DNA of 64,000 nt from Sulfuricystis thermophila (GTDB taxonomy: Bacteria; Pseudomonadota; Gammaproteobacteria; Burkholderiales; Rhodocyclaceae). The translations under genes were made by a program, and so were the position numbers. Numbering within the stretch: position 1 is the stretch's first letter; every line of letters starts with the position of its first letter. The notes beneath the pieces were generated by a model, which worked only from the letters and a program-made list of their open reading frames with translations, was not told the origin of the DNA and did no database searches. The stretch covers positions 496,001-560,000 of the forward strand of contig NZ_AP019373.1 of assembly GCF_004323595.1 (NCBI RefSeq), in the 5' to 3' direction. Positions 20,133 through 28,906 of this stretch are shown one piece after another.

Positions 20133-21821
20133 CTAGGCGACCGTCTCGTACAGCCGCCAATCGCCGTCACCGGTCAGTTCCAAAACGCGGCGATGGAAGC
20201 GCAGCAGCGTGTCGCGATGGCTGACGCTGATCAATGTCGTGCCGGCCGCCGCCAGTTCCTGATACAGCGCGGCTTCGTTGTCGGGGTCGAGCGCACTGGT
20301 CGCCTCGTCGAGCACCGCGTAACGCGGGCGTGACAGCAACACGCGAGCAATGGCGATGCGTTGTTGCTCGCCGATCGAAAGCGTCTTTGACCAATCACGT
20401 TCGGCATCCAGCCCGCCGCAGCGCTCGGCGAGCGTCGGCAGATGTACGCGTTCGAGCAGGCGCAGCAATTCGCTGTCGCTGACACGACGCTCGGGCTCCG
20501 GGTAAGACAATTGCTGGCGCAGGCTGCCAAGGATCATGTAGGGCTGCTGCGGCAGGAACATCATTTGTGTCTGCGGCGGGCGGACGATTCGCCCGCTGCC
20601 GCGGCACCACAGGCCGGCGAGCGCGCGCAGCAAGGAGCTCTTGCCCATGCCGCTGGCGCCGGCGATCATCAGGCTGGCGCCCGGTTCGATCGTCAGCGAC
20701 AGATCGGCGATGATGAGCCGCTCGCCGCCGGGCGTCTGCAATGTCACGTGTTCGAGCGCCAGCTGCGGGCCTTCGATCACCTCGATCCGTTCGGCGCCAG
20801 GCAGCCGATGGCCGGGTGGCGCGGCCAGCACGCGCGCGAAGGTGTGTAGACGATCGATGCCCGCGGCGAAGCGGCTTAAGCCCTCGAAGTTGTCGACGAT
20901 CACCGACAGCGCCGTGAGCACGGCGACGAAGGCGCCGCTCGCCTGTACCGCCTTGCCGACTTCGAGTTCGCCCGAGAGCACGTCGTGGGCGATCAGCGCG
21001 CTCGGCAGCACGATCGTCAGTAGGCTGAAGGCATACTGGAACAGGTTGAGGAACAGCTGGCTGCGGATCAGCCGGTTGTAGTTTTCGTAGAGGGCGGCGA
21101 AGCGCCGGCGTACCTGTTGCGATTCCTGCGCCTCGCCGCGGTAGAAGGCGATTGCCTCGGCGTTCTCGCGGATACGCACCAGACCAAAACGGAAATCCGC
21201 TTCGCGGCGTAGCTGCAGGAAATTCAGGCCGAGAAGGACGCGGCCGAACACGGCGAGCGTGACACTGGTGCCGAATACTGCGTAGCCGACGAGGAAATAG
21301 ACCAGGCTGTGCGAGATCGACCAGAGCACGACGCTGAAGGCGACGAGCTGCATGATGGAGCCGATCAGGATCAGCAGGTAGTAGAGCGAACGCTGCGTGA
21401 AGGTGTTGATGTCCTCGGCGATGCGCTGGTCCGGATTGTCGATCGCGCTGTTGGCATTCAGCGCGTAGTAGTGGCGCGCGGCGAAGTAACTGTCGAGAAA
21501 ACGGTCGGTCAGCCAGCGTCGCCAGAAAATGCCGAGTTTGTCGCGCACATAGTAATAAAACGCATAGGCCGGCACGGCCAGTGCCAGCAGTGCCAGGCTA
21601 TAGCGGATCGCGGCCCAGAAGCGTTCCGCCTGATGCGCCGCCAATGCGGACGTGAATTCGCCGGTCTGCTCGTTGAGCAGCACGGCGATGCGCGCCTGGG
21701 CCAGCAGCAGGGCGAGGAGCAGCACGAGAAAGCCCCAGGCGCGCCACTTTTCCTCATGGCGCCAGTAAGGGGCGGCGATGGTCCAAAAGCGGTGCCAGAC
21801 CGGCCGATCGGTGAGACGCAT
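20133..21821 (-). CDS. SbmA/BacA-like ABC transporter, fused permease and ATPase (YddA type)
   Basis: 562 aa. The N-terminal half is an ABC_membrane_2 permease with about six membrane segments (for example WGFLVLLLALLLAQARIAVLL) and the motif NPDQRIAEDI typical of this family. The C-terminal half is the ATPase: Walker A GASGMGKSS, signature LSIGEQQRIAIAR, Walker B YAVLDEATSALD and a switch His in ISVSHRD. Relatives (E. coli YddA, mycobacterial Rv1819c) are annotated for uptake of vitamin B12, bleomycin or antimicrobial peptides. The substrate here is unknown. Its convergent neighbour icmF needs B12, which is suggestive only. Confidence 0.87.
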   Translation of the reverse strand: MRLTDRPVWHRFWTIAAPYWRHEEKWRAWGFLVLLLALLLAQARIAVLLNEQTGEFTSALAAHQAERFWAAIRYSLALLALAVPAYAFYYYVRDKLGIFWRRWLTDRFLDSYFAARHYYALNANSAIDNPDQRIAEDINTFTQRSLYYLLILIGSIMQLVAFSVVLWSISHSLVYFLVGYAVFGTSVTLAVFGRVLLGLNFLQLRREADFRFGLVRIRENAEAIAFYRGEAQESQQVRRRFAALYENYNRLIRSQLFLNLFQYAFSLLTIVLPSALIAHDVLSGELEVGKAVQASGAFVAVLTALSVIVDNFEGLSRFAAGIDRLHTFARVLAAPPGHRLPGAERIEVIEGPQLALEHVTLQTPGGERLIIADLSLTIEPGASLMIAGASGMGKSSLLRALAGLWCRGSGRIVRPPQTQMMFLPQQPYMILGSLRQQLSYPEPERRVSDSELLRLLERVHLPTLAERCGGLDAERDWSKTLSIGEQQRIAIARVLLSRPRYAVLDEATSALDPDNEAALYQELAAAGTTLISVSHRDTLLRFHRRVLELTGDGDWRLYETVA

Positions 21822-21869
21822 GGACTGGGCACCGCTGCTATGATTTGCCCTATCCGCCGGGCATGGCGG

Positions 21870-22910
21870 TCATTCGCCTGCCTTGATGCGCTCGGCCACT
21901 GCGCTGGCGAATTCCAGTGTCGTCGCGCTGCCGCCCAGGTCGCCGGTGCGCACCTTGTCCTCGTTGAGGGTCGCATTGATGGCGCGACGCAGCCGGTTGC
22001 CGAGATCGAGGCGGCCGACATGGTCGAGCATCATCGCTGCCGCGAGCATCAGGGCGATCGGGTTGGCGATGCCCTTGCCGGCGATGTCCGGTGCCGAGCC
22101 ATGCACGGCCTCGAAGATCGCCGCATGATCACCGATGTTGGCGCCCGGTGCCATGCCCAGGCCGCCGACCAGTCCGGCGATCTCATCGGAGAGGATGTCG
22201 CCGAACAGGTTGGTCGTGACGATCACGTCAAACTGCCAAGGGTTCATCACCAGCTTCATCGCGCAGGCATCGACGATGCATTCGTCGAATTCGATCTGGC
22301 CCTTGTAATCGCTCTCGTACATTTGGCGCGCGGTTTCAAGGAAGATGCCGGTGAGTGCCTTCATGATGTTGGCTTTGTGCACCACGGTCACCTTCTTGCG
22401 CCCTTTGCGGATCGCGTAATCGAAGGCGAATTTCAGGATGTGCCGGCAGCCCTGACGTGTATTGATACCGGTGGCCATGCCGACCGCATGCGGATCGTCG
22501 TCGATCGGGATGAAGTGCTCGTAGCCCATGTAGAGGCCTTCGTTGTTCTCGCGCACCAGCACCAGGTCGATGTTCTCGTAACGTCCGCCAGGGACCAGCG
22601 TCATCGCGGGCCGGACATTGGCGTAGAGCTTGAATTCCTCACGCAGGCGCACGTTCGACGAGCGGTAGCCGCCGCCGATCGGCGTTTCCAGCGGCCCCTT
22701 GAGCGCCAGTTTGGTCTTGCGGATGCTGTTGACGCATTCCGGCGGCAACGGGTCGCCGACGGCGGCGACGCCTGCGGCGCCGGCAACCTGGCGGTCCCAG
22801 ACGAACGGCGCACCGAGCGCATCGAGCGCCATTAGGGTGGCGGCGGTGATTTCGGGCCCGATGCCATCGCCGGGGATCAGGGTTGCGGGAATGGGTTTGT
22901 TGGTCGTCAT
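21870..22910 (-). CDS. isocitrate/isopropylmalate dehydrogenase family, NAD-dependent IDH type
   Basis: 346-aa beta-decarboxylating dehydrogenase. It has the substrate-binding Arg cluster in [11 protein letters not shown], the family motif [14 protein letters not shown], the catalytic Tyr/Lys region (VVHKANIMK) and the metal Asp segment [27 protein letters not shown]. The C-terminus has the cofactor loop [17 protein letters not shown], whose Asp and Ile favour NAD over NADP. The NENEGLY-type motif fits NAD-isocitrate dehydrogenase better than LeuB. It is divergent from cimA-leuC-leuD. GAGGAC precedes the ATG. Because leuB is missing beside leuCD, a broader 2-hydroxyacid role cannot be excluded. 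Confidence 0.87.
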   Translation of the reverse strand: MTTNKPIPATLIPGDGIGPEITAATLMALDALGAPFVWDRQVAGAAGVAAVGDPLPPECVNSIRKTKLALKGPLETPIGGGYRSSNVRLREEFKLYANVRPAMTLVPGGRYENIDLVLVRENNEGLYMGYEHFIPIDDDPHAVGMATGINTRQGCRHILKFAFDYAIRKGRKKVTVVHKANIMKALTGIFLETARQMYESDYKGQIEFDECIVDACAMKLVMNPWQFDVIVTTNLFGDILSDEIAGLVGGLGMAPGANIGDHAAIFEAVHGSAPDIAGKGIANPIALMLAAAMMLDHVGRLDLGNRLRRAINATLNEDKVRTGDLGGSATTLEFASAVAERIKAGE

Positions 22911-22952
22911 GATGTCCTCGTCTCCATCTCCATGTGGTGTTTGTTTGCCCGC

Positions 22953-22958
22953 ATTCTA
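22953..22958 (-). promoter_or_regulatory. putative -10 box of the isocitrate dehydrogenase-like gene
   Basis: Reads TAGAAT on the minus strand, five of six consensus bases, about 43 bp before the ATG. The matching -35 position falls at the edge of the repeat array and is not recognisable. Confidence 0.35.
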
Positions 22959-22967
22959 ATCGCGGGA

Positions 22968-23101
22968 AAAATTCGGCGCTGGCGGAAAAGAAAACGTCCC
23001 GCCGGGCGCCGACTCACCTCGGAAAGTCGGCGCTGGCGGAAATGAAAACGTCCCGCCGGGCACCGACTCGTTTCGGAAAGTCGGCGCTGGCGGGACGGCA
23101 C
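22968..23101. repeat. 54-bp-period array of the dispersed palindromic repeat
   Basis: Forward arms start near 22968, 23023 and 23077 and alternate with reverse arms at 22994-23014 and 23048-23068. The tcggcgctgg core recurs at exactly 54 bp (22973, 23027, 23081). Spacers are A-rich after forward arms (AAAAGAAAA, AAATGAAAA) and CACCTCGGA or CGTTTCGGA after reverse arms. The last arm matches the consensus fully. The array fills the gap between the divergent dehydrogenase and cimA genes. It has open frames only by chance. Confidence 0.9.
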
Positions 23102-23111
23102 GCTGTGCCGG

Positions 23112-23117
23112 TAGAAT
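23112..23117 (+). promoter_or_regulatory. putative -10 box of cimA
   Basis: TAGAAT lies 28 bp before the cimA ATG. The position 17 bp upstream falls inside the last repeat arm (23077-23101) and does not resemble TTGACA. Confidence 0.35.
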
Positions 23118-23145
23118 CCATGCGGCACTGCACAATCGAATCCCG

Positions 23146-24720
23146 ATGGCACAGATTTCGATCTACGACTCCACGCTGCGCGACGGCGCGCAGGCACAAG
23201 GCATTTCCTATTCGGTCGAGGACAAGCTGAAGATCGTCGCGCATCTCGACGCGCTCGGTGTTGCCTGGATCGAGGCCGGCAATCCCGGCTCGAATCCGAA
23301 GGATCTGGAATTCTTCTCCCGCGCCGGGGCGCTCGAGCTCGAGCATGCCCGGCTGATTGCCTTCGGCGCCACGCGCAAGGCCGGTCGCCCGGTCGGTGAG
23401 GATGCGAACCTCCAGTCGCTGCTCGCGGCCGGCACCGCCGCCGTGGCGATCTTCGGCAAGAGCTGGGATGCCCAGGTGCGCGACGTGCTGCGCACTTCGC
23501 TGAGCGAAAACCTGGCGATGATCGCCGACACGGTGCGCTTCCTGAAGGAGCGCGGCAAGACCGTCGTCTTCGATGCCGAGCATTTCTTCGACGGCTGGAA
23601 GAGCCATGCCGATTACGCGTTGAAAACACTGGCGGCGGCTGCGGCGGCCGGAGCCGACTGCCTTTGTCTATGCGATACCAATGGCGGCGCGTTTCCCGAG
23701 GAGATCTACGAGATCACCCGCGCGGTCGGCGCGCGCTTTCCCGGCTGCGTCATCGGCATCCATTGCCACAACGACGGCGAAATGGCGGTGGCGAATTCGA
23801 TCCGCGCCGTGCAGGCCGGCGCGACCCAGGTGCAGGGCACGATCAACGGACTGGGCGAGCGCTGCGGCAACGCCAATCTCTGTTCGATCATTCCCAACCT
23901 GCAGCTCAAGCTCGGCTACGAGTGCATTCCCGATCAGGCGCTGCGGCATCTGACCAATGTCGCGCGTGCGGTGAGCGAGATCGCCAACCTGCCGCTTCCT
24001 GACAAGGCCCCCTACGTCGGCAGCCATGCCTTCGCCCACAAGGGCGGCATGCACATCGACGCGGTGGTGAAGAAACCGGCCTCCTATGAGCACATCGATC
24101 CGGCGCTGGTCGGCAACAGCCGGCGCGTGCTGATGTCCGAGGTGGCGGGGCGCAGCACGCTGCTCTCGCGCCTCCAGACGATCGACCCTTCGCTCGGCAA
24201 GGATTCGCCGGAGACGAAGAAGATCATCGACAAGCTCAAGACGCTCGAACACGAGGGCTACCAGTTCGAGGCGGCGGAAAGCTCCTTCGATCTCGTCGTG
24301 CGCAAGCTGCTCGGCCGTTACCGGCCGTTCTTCGAGCTGGTCGAGTTCAAGGTGCTCACCAACGAGCCTGCCGTCAATGACGTGAATTCGTCGGTGATCA
24401 TCAAGGTGCGTGTCGGCGAGCAGGAGGTGCTCACCGTCGCCGAGGGCGACGGCCCGGTCAACGCCCTCGACAAGGCGGCGCGGAAGGCGCTCGAACGGCT
24501 CTACCCGGCGATCGGCGAGGTGCGTCTGACCGACTACAAGGTGCGGGTGCTCGATTCGGACAAGGCCTCGGCGGCCAAGGTGCGCGTGTTGATCGAATCG
24601 AGCGACGGGCGCGAGCGCTGGACCACCGTCGGCGTGTCGACGGATATCCTCAACGCTTCGTGGCAGGCGCTGGTAGACTCGCTCGAATACAAGCTGCTCA
24701 AGGACCAGGAAGGAAACTGA
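23146..24720 (+). CDS. cimA: (R)-citramalate synthase
   Basis: 524 aa, of the Geobacter/Leptospira CimA type. It condenses acetyl-CoA and pyruvate to citramalate, the threonine-independent route to 2-oxobutyrate and isoleucine. The TIM barrel starts DSTLRDGAQ (residues 7-15) and carries the CimA signature GNPGSNPKD, metal-binding [10 protein letters not shown] and NGLGERCGN. The C-terminal LeuA-type allosteric domain (about 390-520) suggests feedback control by isoleucine. No good ribosome-binding site is seen before the ATG. It is followed 4 bp later by leuC, and leuCD can isomerise citramalate as well as isopropylmalate. Homocitrate synthase is the main alternative, judged less likely. Confidence 0.9.
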   Translation: MAQISIYDSTLRDGAQAQGISYSVEDKLKIVAHLDALGVAWIEAGNPGSNPKDLEFFSRAGALELEHARLIAFGATRKAGRPVGEDANLQSLLAAGTAAVAIFGKSWDAQVRDVLRTSLSENLAMIADTVRFLKERGKTVVFDAEHFFDGWKSHADYALKTLAAAAAAGADCLCLCDTNGGAFPEEIYEITRAVGARFPGCVIGIHCHNDGEMAVANSIRAVQAGATQVQGTINGLGERCGNANLCSIIPNLQLKLGYECIPDQALRHLTNVARAVSEIANLPLPDKAPYVGSHAFAHKGGMHIDAVVKKPASYEHIDPALVGNSRRVLMSEVAGRSTLLSRLQTIDPSLGKDSPETKKIIDKLKTLEHEGYQFEAAESSFDLVVRKLLGRYRPFFELVEFKVLTNEPAVNDVNSSVIIKVRVGEQEVLTVAEGDGPVNALDKAARKALERLYPAIGEVRLTDYKVRVLDSDKASAAKVRVLIESSDGRERWTTVGVSTDILNASWQALVDSLEYKLLKDQEGN

Positions 24721-24724
24721 CGAC

Positions 24725-26134
24725 ATGGCTGGCAAGACGCTCTACGACAAACTCTGGGATTCGCACGTCGTCCGCGAGGAGGATGACGGCACCTGTCTGA
24801 TCTACATCGACCGCCATCTGGTGCATGAGGTGACCAGCCCGCAGGCCTTCGAGGGGCTGCGTCTGGCCGGCCGCAAGCCCTGGCGGGCGCAAAGCGTGGT
24901 CGCCACCGCCGACCACAACACGCCGACCGATCACTGGGAGCGCGGCATCGAAGATCCGATTTCGCGCCTGCAGGTCGAGACGCTCGACCAGAACATCCAT
25001 GATTTTGGCGCGCTGGTCTATTACCCGTTCAAGCATCCCAACCAGGGCATCATCCACGTCATCGGCCCGGAAAACGGCATCACCCTGCCGGGGATGACGA
25101 TCGTCTGCGGCGACAGCCACACCTCGACACACGGCGCCTTCGGCGCGCTGGCGCACGGCATCGGCACGTCCGAGGTCGAGCACGTGCTCGCCACACAGAC
25201 GCTGGTGGCGAAGAAGTCCAAGCGCATGCTGATCGAGGTCAAGGGCAAAGTCGGCGCTGGCGTCACGGCAAAGGACATCGCACTGGCGATCATCGGCAAG
25301 ATCGGCACGGCCGGCGGCACCGGTTTCGCCGTGGAATTCGCCGGCGAGGCGATCCGCGATCTGTCGATGGAAGGGCGCATGACCGTCTGCAACATGGCGA
25401 TCGAAGCCGGCGCGCGCGCCGGGCTCGTGGCGCCCGATGACAAGACCTTCGCCTATCTCGAAGGGCGGCCCTTCGCGCCGAAAGGCGCGCTGTGGGACCA
25501 GGCGCTCGCCTACTGGCGCACGCTGCACAGCGATGCCGACGCGGATTTCGACGCCGTCGTCACGATCGACGCCGCAAGCATCGAGCCGCAGGTGACCTGG
25601 GGCACCTCGCCCGAACAGGTGGTGCCGGTCGGCGGCCGGGTACCCAATCCCGCCGACGAGCAAGACCCGGTCAAGCGCGCCGCGATCGAACGCGCCCTGA
25701 ACTACATGGGGCTCACCGCCGGCACGCCGATCCAGTCGATCGGCGTGGACAAGGTGTTCATCGGCAGCTGCACCAACTCGCGCATTGAGGATCTGCGCGC
25801 GGCCGCGGCGGTGGTGCGCGGCAAGAAGAAGGCCGCCAGCGTGAAGCAGGTGCTGGTGGTGCCCGGTTCCGGCCAGGTCAGACGCCAGGCCGAGGCCGAG
25901 GGGCTGGACAAGATCTTCATCGACGCCGGTTTCGAATGGCGCGAGCCGGGCTGCTCGATGTGTCTGGCGATGAATGCCGACCGTCTCGAGCCGGGCGAGC
26001 GCTGTGCCTCGACCTCGAACCGCAATTTCGAAGGCCGCCAGGGTGCCGGCGGCCGCACCCACCTCGTCAGTCCGCAGATGGCCGCCGCCGCCGCCATCGT
26101 CGGCCACTTCGTCGATATCCGGAGTTTTTCATGA
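24725..26134 (+). CDS. leuC: 3-isopropylmalate / citramalate dehydratase large subunit
   Basis: 469-aa aconitase-family subunit with a 4Fe-4S cluster held by Cys in IGSCTNSR (about residue 347) and in [10 protein letters not shown]. Other family motifs are [20 protein letters not shown] and [12 protein letters not shown]. With LeuD it isomerises isopropylmalate, and given the linked cimA probably also citramalate. AGGAAACTGAC before the ATG overlaps the end of cimA. The stop codon overlaps the leuD start (ATGA). The segment [11 protein letters not shown] coincides with a 22/25 match to the dispersed repeat, but E. coli LeuC has a same-length GK...GITAKDI there, so that match may be chance. 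Confidence 0.96.
   Translation: MAGKTLYDKLWDSHVVREEDDGTCLIYIDRHLVHEVTSPQAFEGLRLAGRKPWRAQSVVATADHNTPTDHWERGIEDPISRLQVETLDQNIHDFGALVYYPFKHPNQGIIHVIGPENGITLPGMTIVCGDSHTSTHGAFGALAHGIGTSEVEHVLATQTLVAKKSKRMLIEVKGKVGAGVTAKDIALAIIGKIGTAGGTGFAVEFAGEAIRDLSMEGRMTVCNMAIEAGARAGLVAPDDKTFAYLEGRPFAPKGALWDQALAYWRTLHSDADADFDAVVTIDAASIEPQVTWGTSPEQVVPVGGRVPNPADEQDPVKRAAIERALNYMGLTAGTPIQSIGVDKVFIGSCTNSRIEDLRAAAAVVRGKKKAASVKQVLVVPGSGQVRRQAEAEGLDKIFIDAGFEWREPGCSMCLAMNADRLEPGERCASTSNRNFEGRQGAGGRTHLVSPQMAAAAAIVGHFVDIRSFS
25247..25271 (+). repeat. possible 25-bp dispersed repeat inside leuC
   Basis: 22 of 25 positions match the family, but the encoded segment is conserved in length in LeuC proteins. It may be coincidence or the result of sequence conversion rather than insertion. 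Confidence 0.3.
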
Positions 26135-26769
26135 AGCCCTTCACCTCCCTCGATGGCCTCGTCTGCCCACTCGACCGCGCGAACGTCGACACCGACGCGA
26201 TCATCCCGAAGCAGTTTTTGAAGTCGATCAAGCGTTCCGGCTTCGGGCCGTATCTCTTCGACGAATGGCGTTACGAGGACGTCGGCCAACCCGGCATGGA
26301 TTGCAGCAAGCGCCCGCTGAGGAAGGATTTCGTCCTCAACCAGCCGCGCTACCAGGGCGCGGAGATCCTGCTGGCGCGCGACAACTTCGGTTGCGGCTCA
26401 TCCCGCGAACACGCCCCGTGGGCGATCGCCGATTATGGTTTTCGTGTCATCATCGCCCCGTCGTTCGCCGACATCTTCTTCTCCAACTGCTACAAGAACG
26501 GCCTCCTGCCGATCGTCGCCGCGCACGAGATCGTCGATCGGCTATTCCGCGAATGTGAGGCGACCCCGGGCTATCGCCTGCACGTCGATCTGGAGACGCA
26601 GACCGTGCGCCTGCCCAGCGGCGATTCGTTCACCTTCGAGATCACGCCGCACCGCAAGCACTGTCTGTTGAACGGCCTCGACGAGATCGGCCTGACGCTG
26701 CAGCACGCCGACGAGATCCGCGCCTTCGAGCAAAGGCACAAGACCGCGCAGCCCTGGCTGTTTGCCTGA
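26131..26769 (+). CDS. leuD: 3-isopropylmalate / citramalate dehydratase small subunit
   Basis: 212 aa from the ATG at 26131, overlapping the leuC stop; an upstream open frame inside leuC is not used. It has the swivel-domain motifs [29 protein letters not shown] and [13 protein letters not shown]. It forms the LeuCD heterodimer. No leuB follows. The next 331 bp hold no gene. Confidence 0.96.
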   Translation: MKPFTSLDGLVCPLDRANVDTDAIIPKQFLKSIKRSGFGPYLFDEWRYEDVGQPGMDCSKRPLRKDFVLNQPRYQGAEILLARDNFGCGSSREHAPWAIADYGFRVIIAPSFADIFFSNCYKNGLLPIVAAHEIVDRLFRECEATPGYRLHVDLETQTVRLPSGDSFTFEITPHRKHCLLNGLDEIGLTLQHADEIRAFEQRHKTAQPWLFA

Positions 26770-26927
26770 CGATGACGGTGACGATATACCGCTGCAGAAG
26801 ATGAAACCGGTGGGCCGTCTGGCTCATGGTTCGCGGCTGGGGCGGCCGTACTCGAAGCTTCACGCCCGTCCTTTCGCCCCGATTGCCCACGGCGGCGAAC
26901 TGGGGCATAGTTGACATGCTTGCTCAT

Positions 26928-27069
26928 AGCTTGTGAAAAAATTCGTCGCGAGCGGGCTGATGGCAAGGCGCCCGGAGCGCAGCGACCGAGACATAACACG
27001 GAGTTAGGCGAGGGAGCGAGCACCGCGCAACGCAGCCAGCGGGCCGCGCAGCAGAATTTTTCACAAGCT
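26928..27069. mobile_element. MITE-like element, copy A
   Basis: About 142 bp, bounded by inverted repeats AGCTTGTGAAAAAATTC (26928-26944) and GAATTTTTCACAAGCT (27054-27069), which are complementary apart from one A/T. They are flanked by CTCAT and CTCAC. The core has GGCGCCCGGAGCGCAGCG, then CCGAGACA, a variable dozen bases, and AGGCGAGGGAGCGAGCACCG followed by CGCAACGCAGC. The same core, inverted, is at 50789-50930. No transposase or credible protein is encoded. It lies in the 331-bp gap between leuD and cfa. The rest of that gap (26770-26927 and 27070-27100) shows nothing recognisable apart from TTGACA at 26911. Confidence 0.8.
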
Positions 27070-27100
27070 CTCACTTCTTCGTGGTGATGGGGAGGCATGC

Positions 27101-28264
27101 ATGGAAACCTGTTCCGGGCATGATTGGCGCGCCGAAACCGTCCACCCCGCCCCGCCGGCCGTACTGGCCGAGCTGGCGGCGATCGCCGGCGTGCGCTTCA
27201 ACGGCGATGCGCCGTGGGACATCCGTGTCCATGATGAGGACGTTTATCGGCTGATCCTGACGCGCGGTCCGCTGGGCTTTGGCGAAGCCTACATGGACGG
27301 CCTGTGGGACTGCGCACGGCTCGACGAGCTGTTTTACCGTCTGCTCAAACACCGCATCGACGAACGGCTCGGCGGCTGGAACCGGCTGCGGCTGCTGGGC
27401 GAGATGCTGCGGCACCGCTTCCTCAACCTGCAGTCGCCGCGGAGGGCCTTCCAGGTCGGCGTCGAGCACTACGACATCGGCAACGACGTCTTCGCCGCGA
27501 TGCTCGATCCGACGATGAGCTATTCCTGCGCCTACTGGCGCGATGCCGCGGATCTGGCCGCCGCCCAGCAGGCCAAGCTCGATCTGGTCTGTCGCAAACT
27601 CGGGCTCGAGCCCGGCGAGCGGGTGCTCGAAATCGGCTGCGGCTGGGGCGGTTTTGCCCACTATGCCGCGACGCACTACGGTGTCGAGGTGTTCGGTATC
27701 ACCGTCTCGAAGGAACAGCAGCGGCTCGCGGCCGAGCGCTGCGCCGGTCTGCCGGTGACGATCGCGCTGATGGATTACCGCGAAGTCACCGGCCAGTTCG
27801 ACAAGATCGTTTCGATCGGCATGTTCGAGCATGTCGGGCCGAAGAACTATCCGGCCTATTTCGAGGTCGCGCGCCGCGCGCTCGCCCCGCAAGGGCTGCT
27901 CCTCCTCCATACCATCGGCATCGACCGCACGACGCCGCACACCGATCCGTGGATCGACAAATACATCTTCCCGAACGGCAAGCTGCCCTCGGCCGCCGAG
28001 ATCGCACGGGCCATCGACGGCCGTTTCGTGCTCGAAGACTGGCACAATTTCGGGCCGGATTACGATCGCACCCTGATGGCCTGGTGGGACAATTTCGACC
28101 GCGCCTGGCCGGCACTGGCGCCGAAGTATGGCGAGCGCTTCCGCCGCATGTGGCGGTATTACCTGATGAGCTGCGCCGGTTTCTTCCGTTCGCGCCAGGG
28201 CCAGTTGTGGCAGATCGTATTGAGCCGGCCGGAGCGCAGCGGCGATTACCGCTCGATACGCTGA
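27101..28264 (+). CDS. cfa: cyclopropane-fatty-acyl-phospholipid synthase
   Basis: 387 aa, the usual size. It methylenates cis-unsaturated acyl chains of membrane phospholipids using S-adenosylmethionine. The N-terminal domain has GPLGFGEAYMDGLWD. The SAM domain has HYDIGNDVFAAMLDPTMSYS, the nucleotide motif VLEIGCGWGGFA and SIGMFEHVGPKNYP. The C-terminal part has FPNGKLPS and WHNFGPDYDRTLMAWW. GGGGAGG lies 6 to 12 bp upstream of the ATG, just beyond the MITE-like element. The final base of the stop codon is also the first base of a repeat arm. Confidence 0.95.
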   Translation: METCSGHDWRAETVHPAPPAVLAELAAIAGVRFNGDAPWDIRVHDEDVYRLILTRGPLGFGEAYMDGLWDCARLDELFYRLLKHRIDERLGGWNRLRLLGEMLRHRFLNLQSPRRAFQVGVEHYDIGNDVFAAMLDPTMSYSCAYWRDAADLAAAQQAKLDLVCRKLGLEPGERVLEIGCGWGGFAHYAATHYGVEVFGITVSKEQQRLAAERCAGLPVTIALMDYREVTGQFDKIVSIGMFEHVGPKNYPAYFEVARRALAPQGLLLLHTIGIDRTTPHTDPWIDKYIFPNGKLPSAAEIARAIDGRFVLEDWHNFGPDYDRTLMAWWDNFDRAWPALAPKYGERFRRMWRYYLMSCAGFFRSRQGQLWQIVLSRPERSGDYRSIR

Positions 28265-28288
28265 AACTCGGCGCTGGTGGGACGGCAC
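28264..28288 (+). repeat. 25-bp dispersed repeat, single arm between convergent genes
   Basis: 23 of 25 positions match the family. It starts at the last base of the cfa stop codon and ends 3 bp before the end of the convergent methyltransferase gene, filling the whole gap. Confidence 0.85.
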
Positions 28289-28291
28289 CGC

Positions 28292-28906
28292 TCACTTGCG
28301 GATCAGCACCACCGCCAGCTCTTCGCGCTCGATGCGCCGGTTTTCGCTACGCGGGTAAGGCGGCTTTGGCCAGTGCCACAGCGTTGCCGGAAACAGCGCG
28401 CGCATCGCGTTGATGTCGCAGTGATAGGGCGGGCCTTCGATGAAACCTTCGGCCGCCGAGGGACGCGGCGCCTGCAGAAAGAGCGCGAGCAGCTTGCCGC
28501 CGGGCCTGAGCCAGCGATGGAGCTGCGCGGCATAGTGGGTCCAATAGTCCGGATAGAGCGCGCACAGACAGGTCTGCTCGAAGATCGCATCGACCGTCGC
28601 CGCCGGTTGCCAGTGCAGCACGTCGGCATCGATGAGCCGGGCTTGGCTTCCGTCGCGCTCCAAGAGCCGTTGGCACAGCGTCAGCGCCTCCGGCGCGAAG
28701 TCGATGCCGGTGACCTCGAGGCCCGCCGCGGCGAGCGCCGCGACTTCCCAACCCTGGCCACAGCCGGGCACGACGATCTGCTGGCCTGAAACGAGCGTGC
28801 CGTCGGCGAGCCAGCTCAAGAGCTGCGGGTTCGGCGCGCCGCGATCCCACGGGATGCTGCCGGTGGCGAAGCGTTCGTTCCAGAATTCGCGTGTCGGTCC
28901 GCTCAT
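28292..28906 (-). CDS. TPMT-like SAM-dependent methyltransferase
   Basis: 204 aa from the ATG at 28906; a longer reading from 28972 would extend into rlhA and lacks family similarity. N-terminal FWNERFATGSIPWDRGAPNP and VVPGCGQGWEVAALA are typical of bacterial thiopurine/thiol methyltransferase relatives, followed by GIDFAPEALTLC, DAIFEQTCLCAL and LRPGGKLLALFL. Family members methylate thiols, selenium or tellurium compounds, or halides; the substrate here cannot be told. It overlaps the end of rlhA by 4 bp (ATGA), so it is translationally coupled. AGGGGCTGG in the end of rlhA is the likely ribosome-binding site. Confidence 0.82.
   Translation of the reverse strand: MSGPTREFWNERFATGSIPWDRGAPNPQLLSWLADGTLVSGQQIVVPGCGQGWEVAALAAAGLEVTGIDFAPEALTLCQRLLERDGSQARLIDADVLHWQPAATVDAIFEQTCLCALYPDYWTHYAAQLHRWLRPGGKLLALFLQAPRPSAAEGFIEGPPYHCDINAMRALFPATLWHWPKPPYPRSENRRIEREELAVVLIRK

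Noticed and set aside
22968-23101. CRISPR-like array
   Set aside because: Arms alternate in orientation, spacers are short and partly identical, and there are no cas genes. It is a palindromic repeat array.
22934-23230. An open frame through the repeat array encoding repeated GKSALA segments
   Set aside because: It translates repeat DNA and runs into cimA in the wrong frame, with no start context.
25247-25271. leuC copy of the dispersed repeat as a true insertion
   Set aside because: The encoded GK...GVTAKDI segment has the same length in E. coli LeuC, so the DNA similarity may be chance. It is kept only as a low-confidence feature.
26911-26939. TTGACA upstream of cfa as a promoter
   Set aside because: The matching -10 position reads TGAAAA inside the MITE-like element, a weak match. 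There is not enough to call a promoter.
26571-27098. Small Arg/Cys-rich protein across the MITE-like element
   Set aside because: The frame is created by the repeated element; a similar LRCAVLAPSP...LGRCAPG reading occurs in the copy at 50789-50930. It has no credible start or ribosome-binding site.
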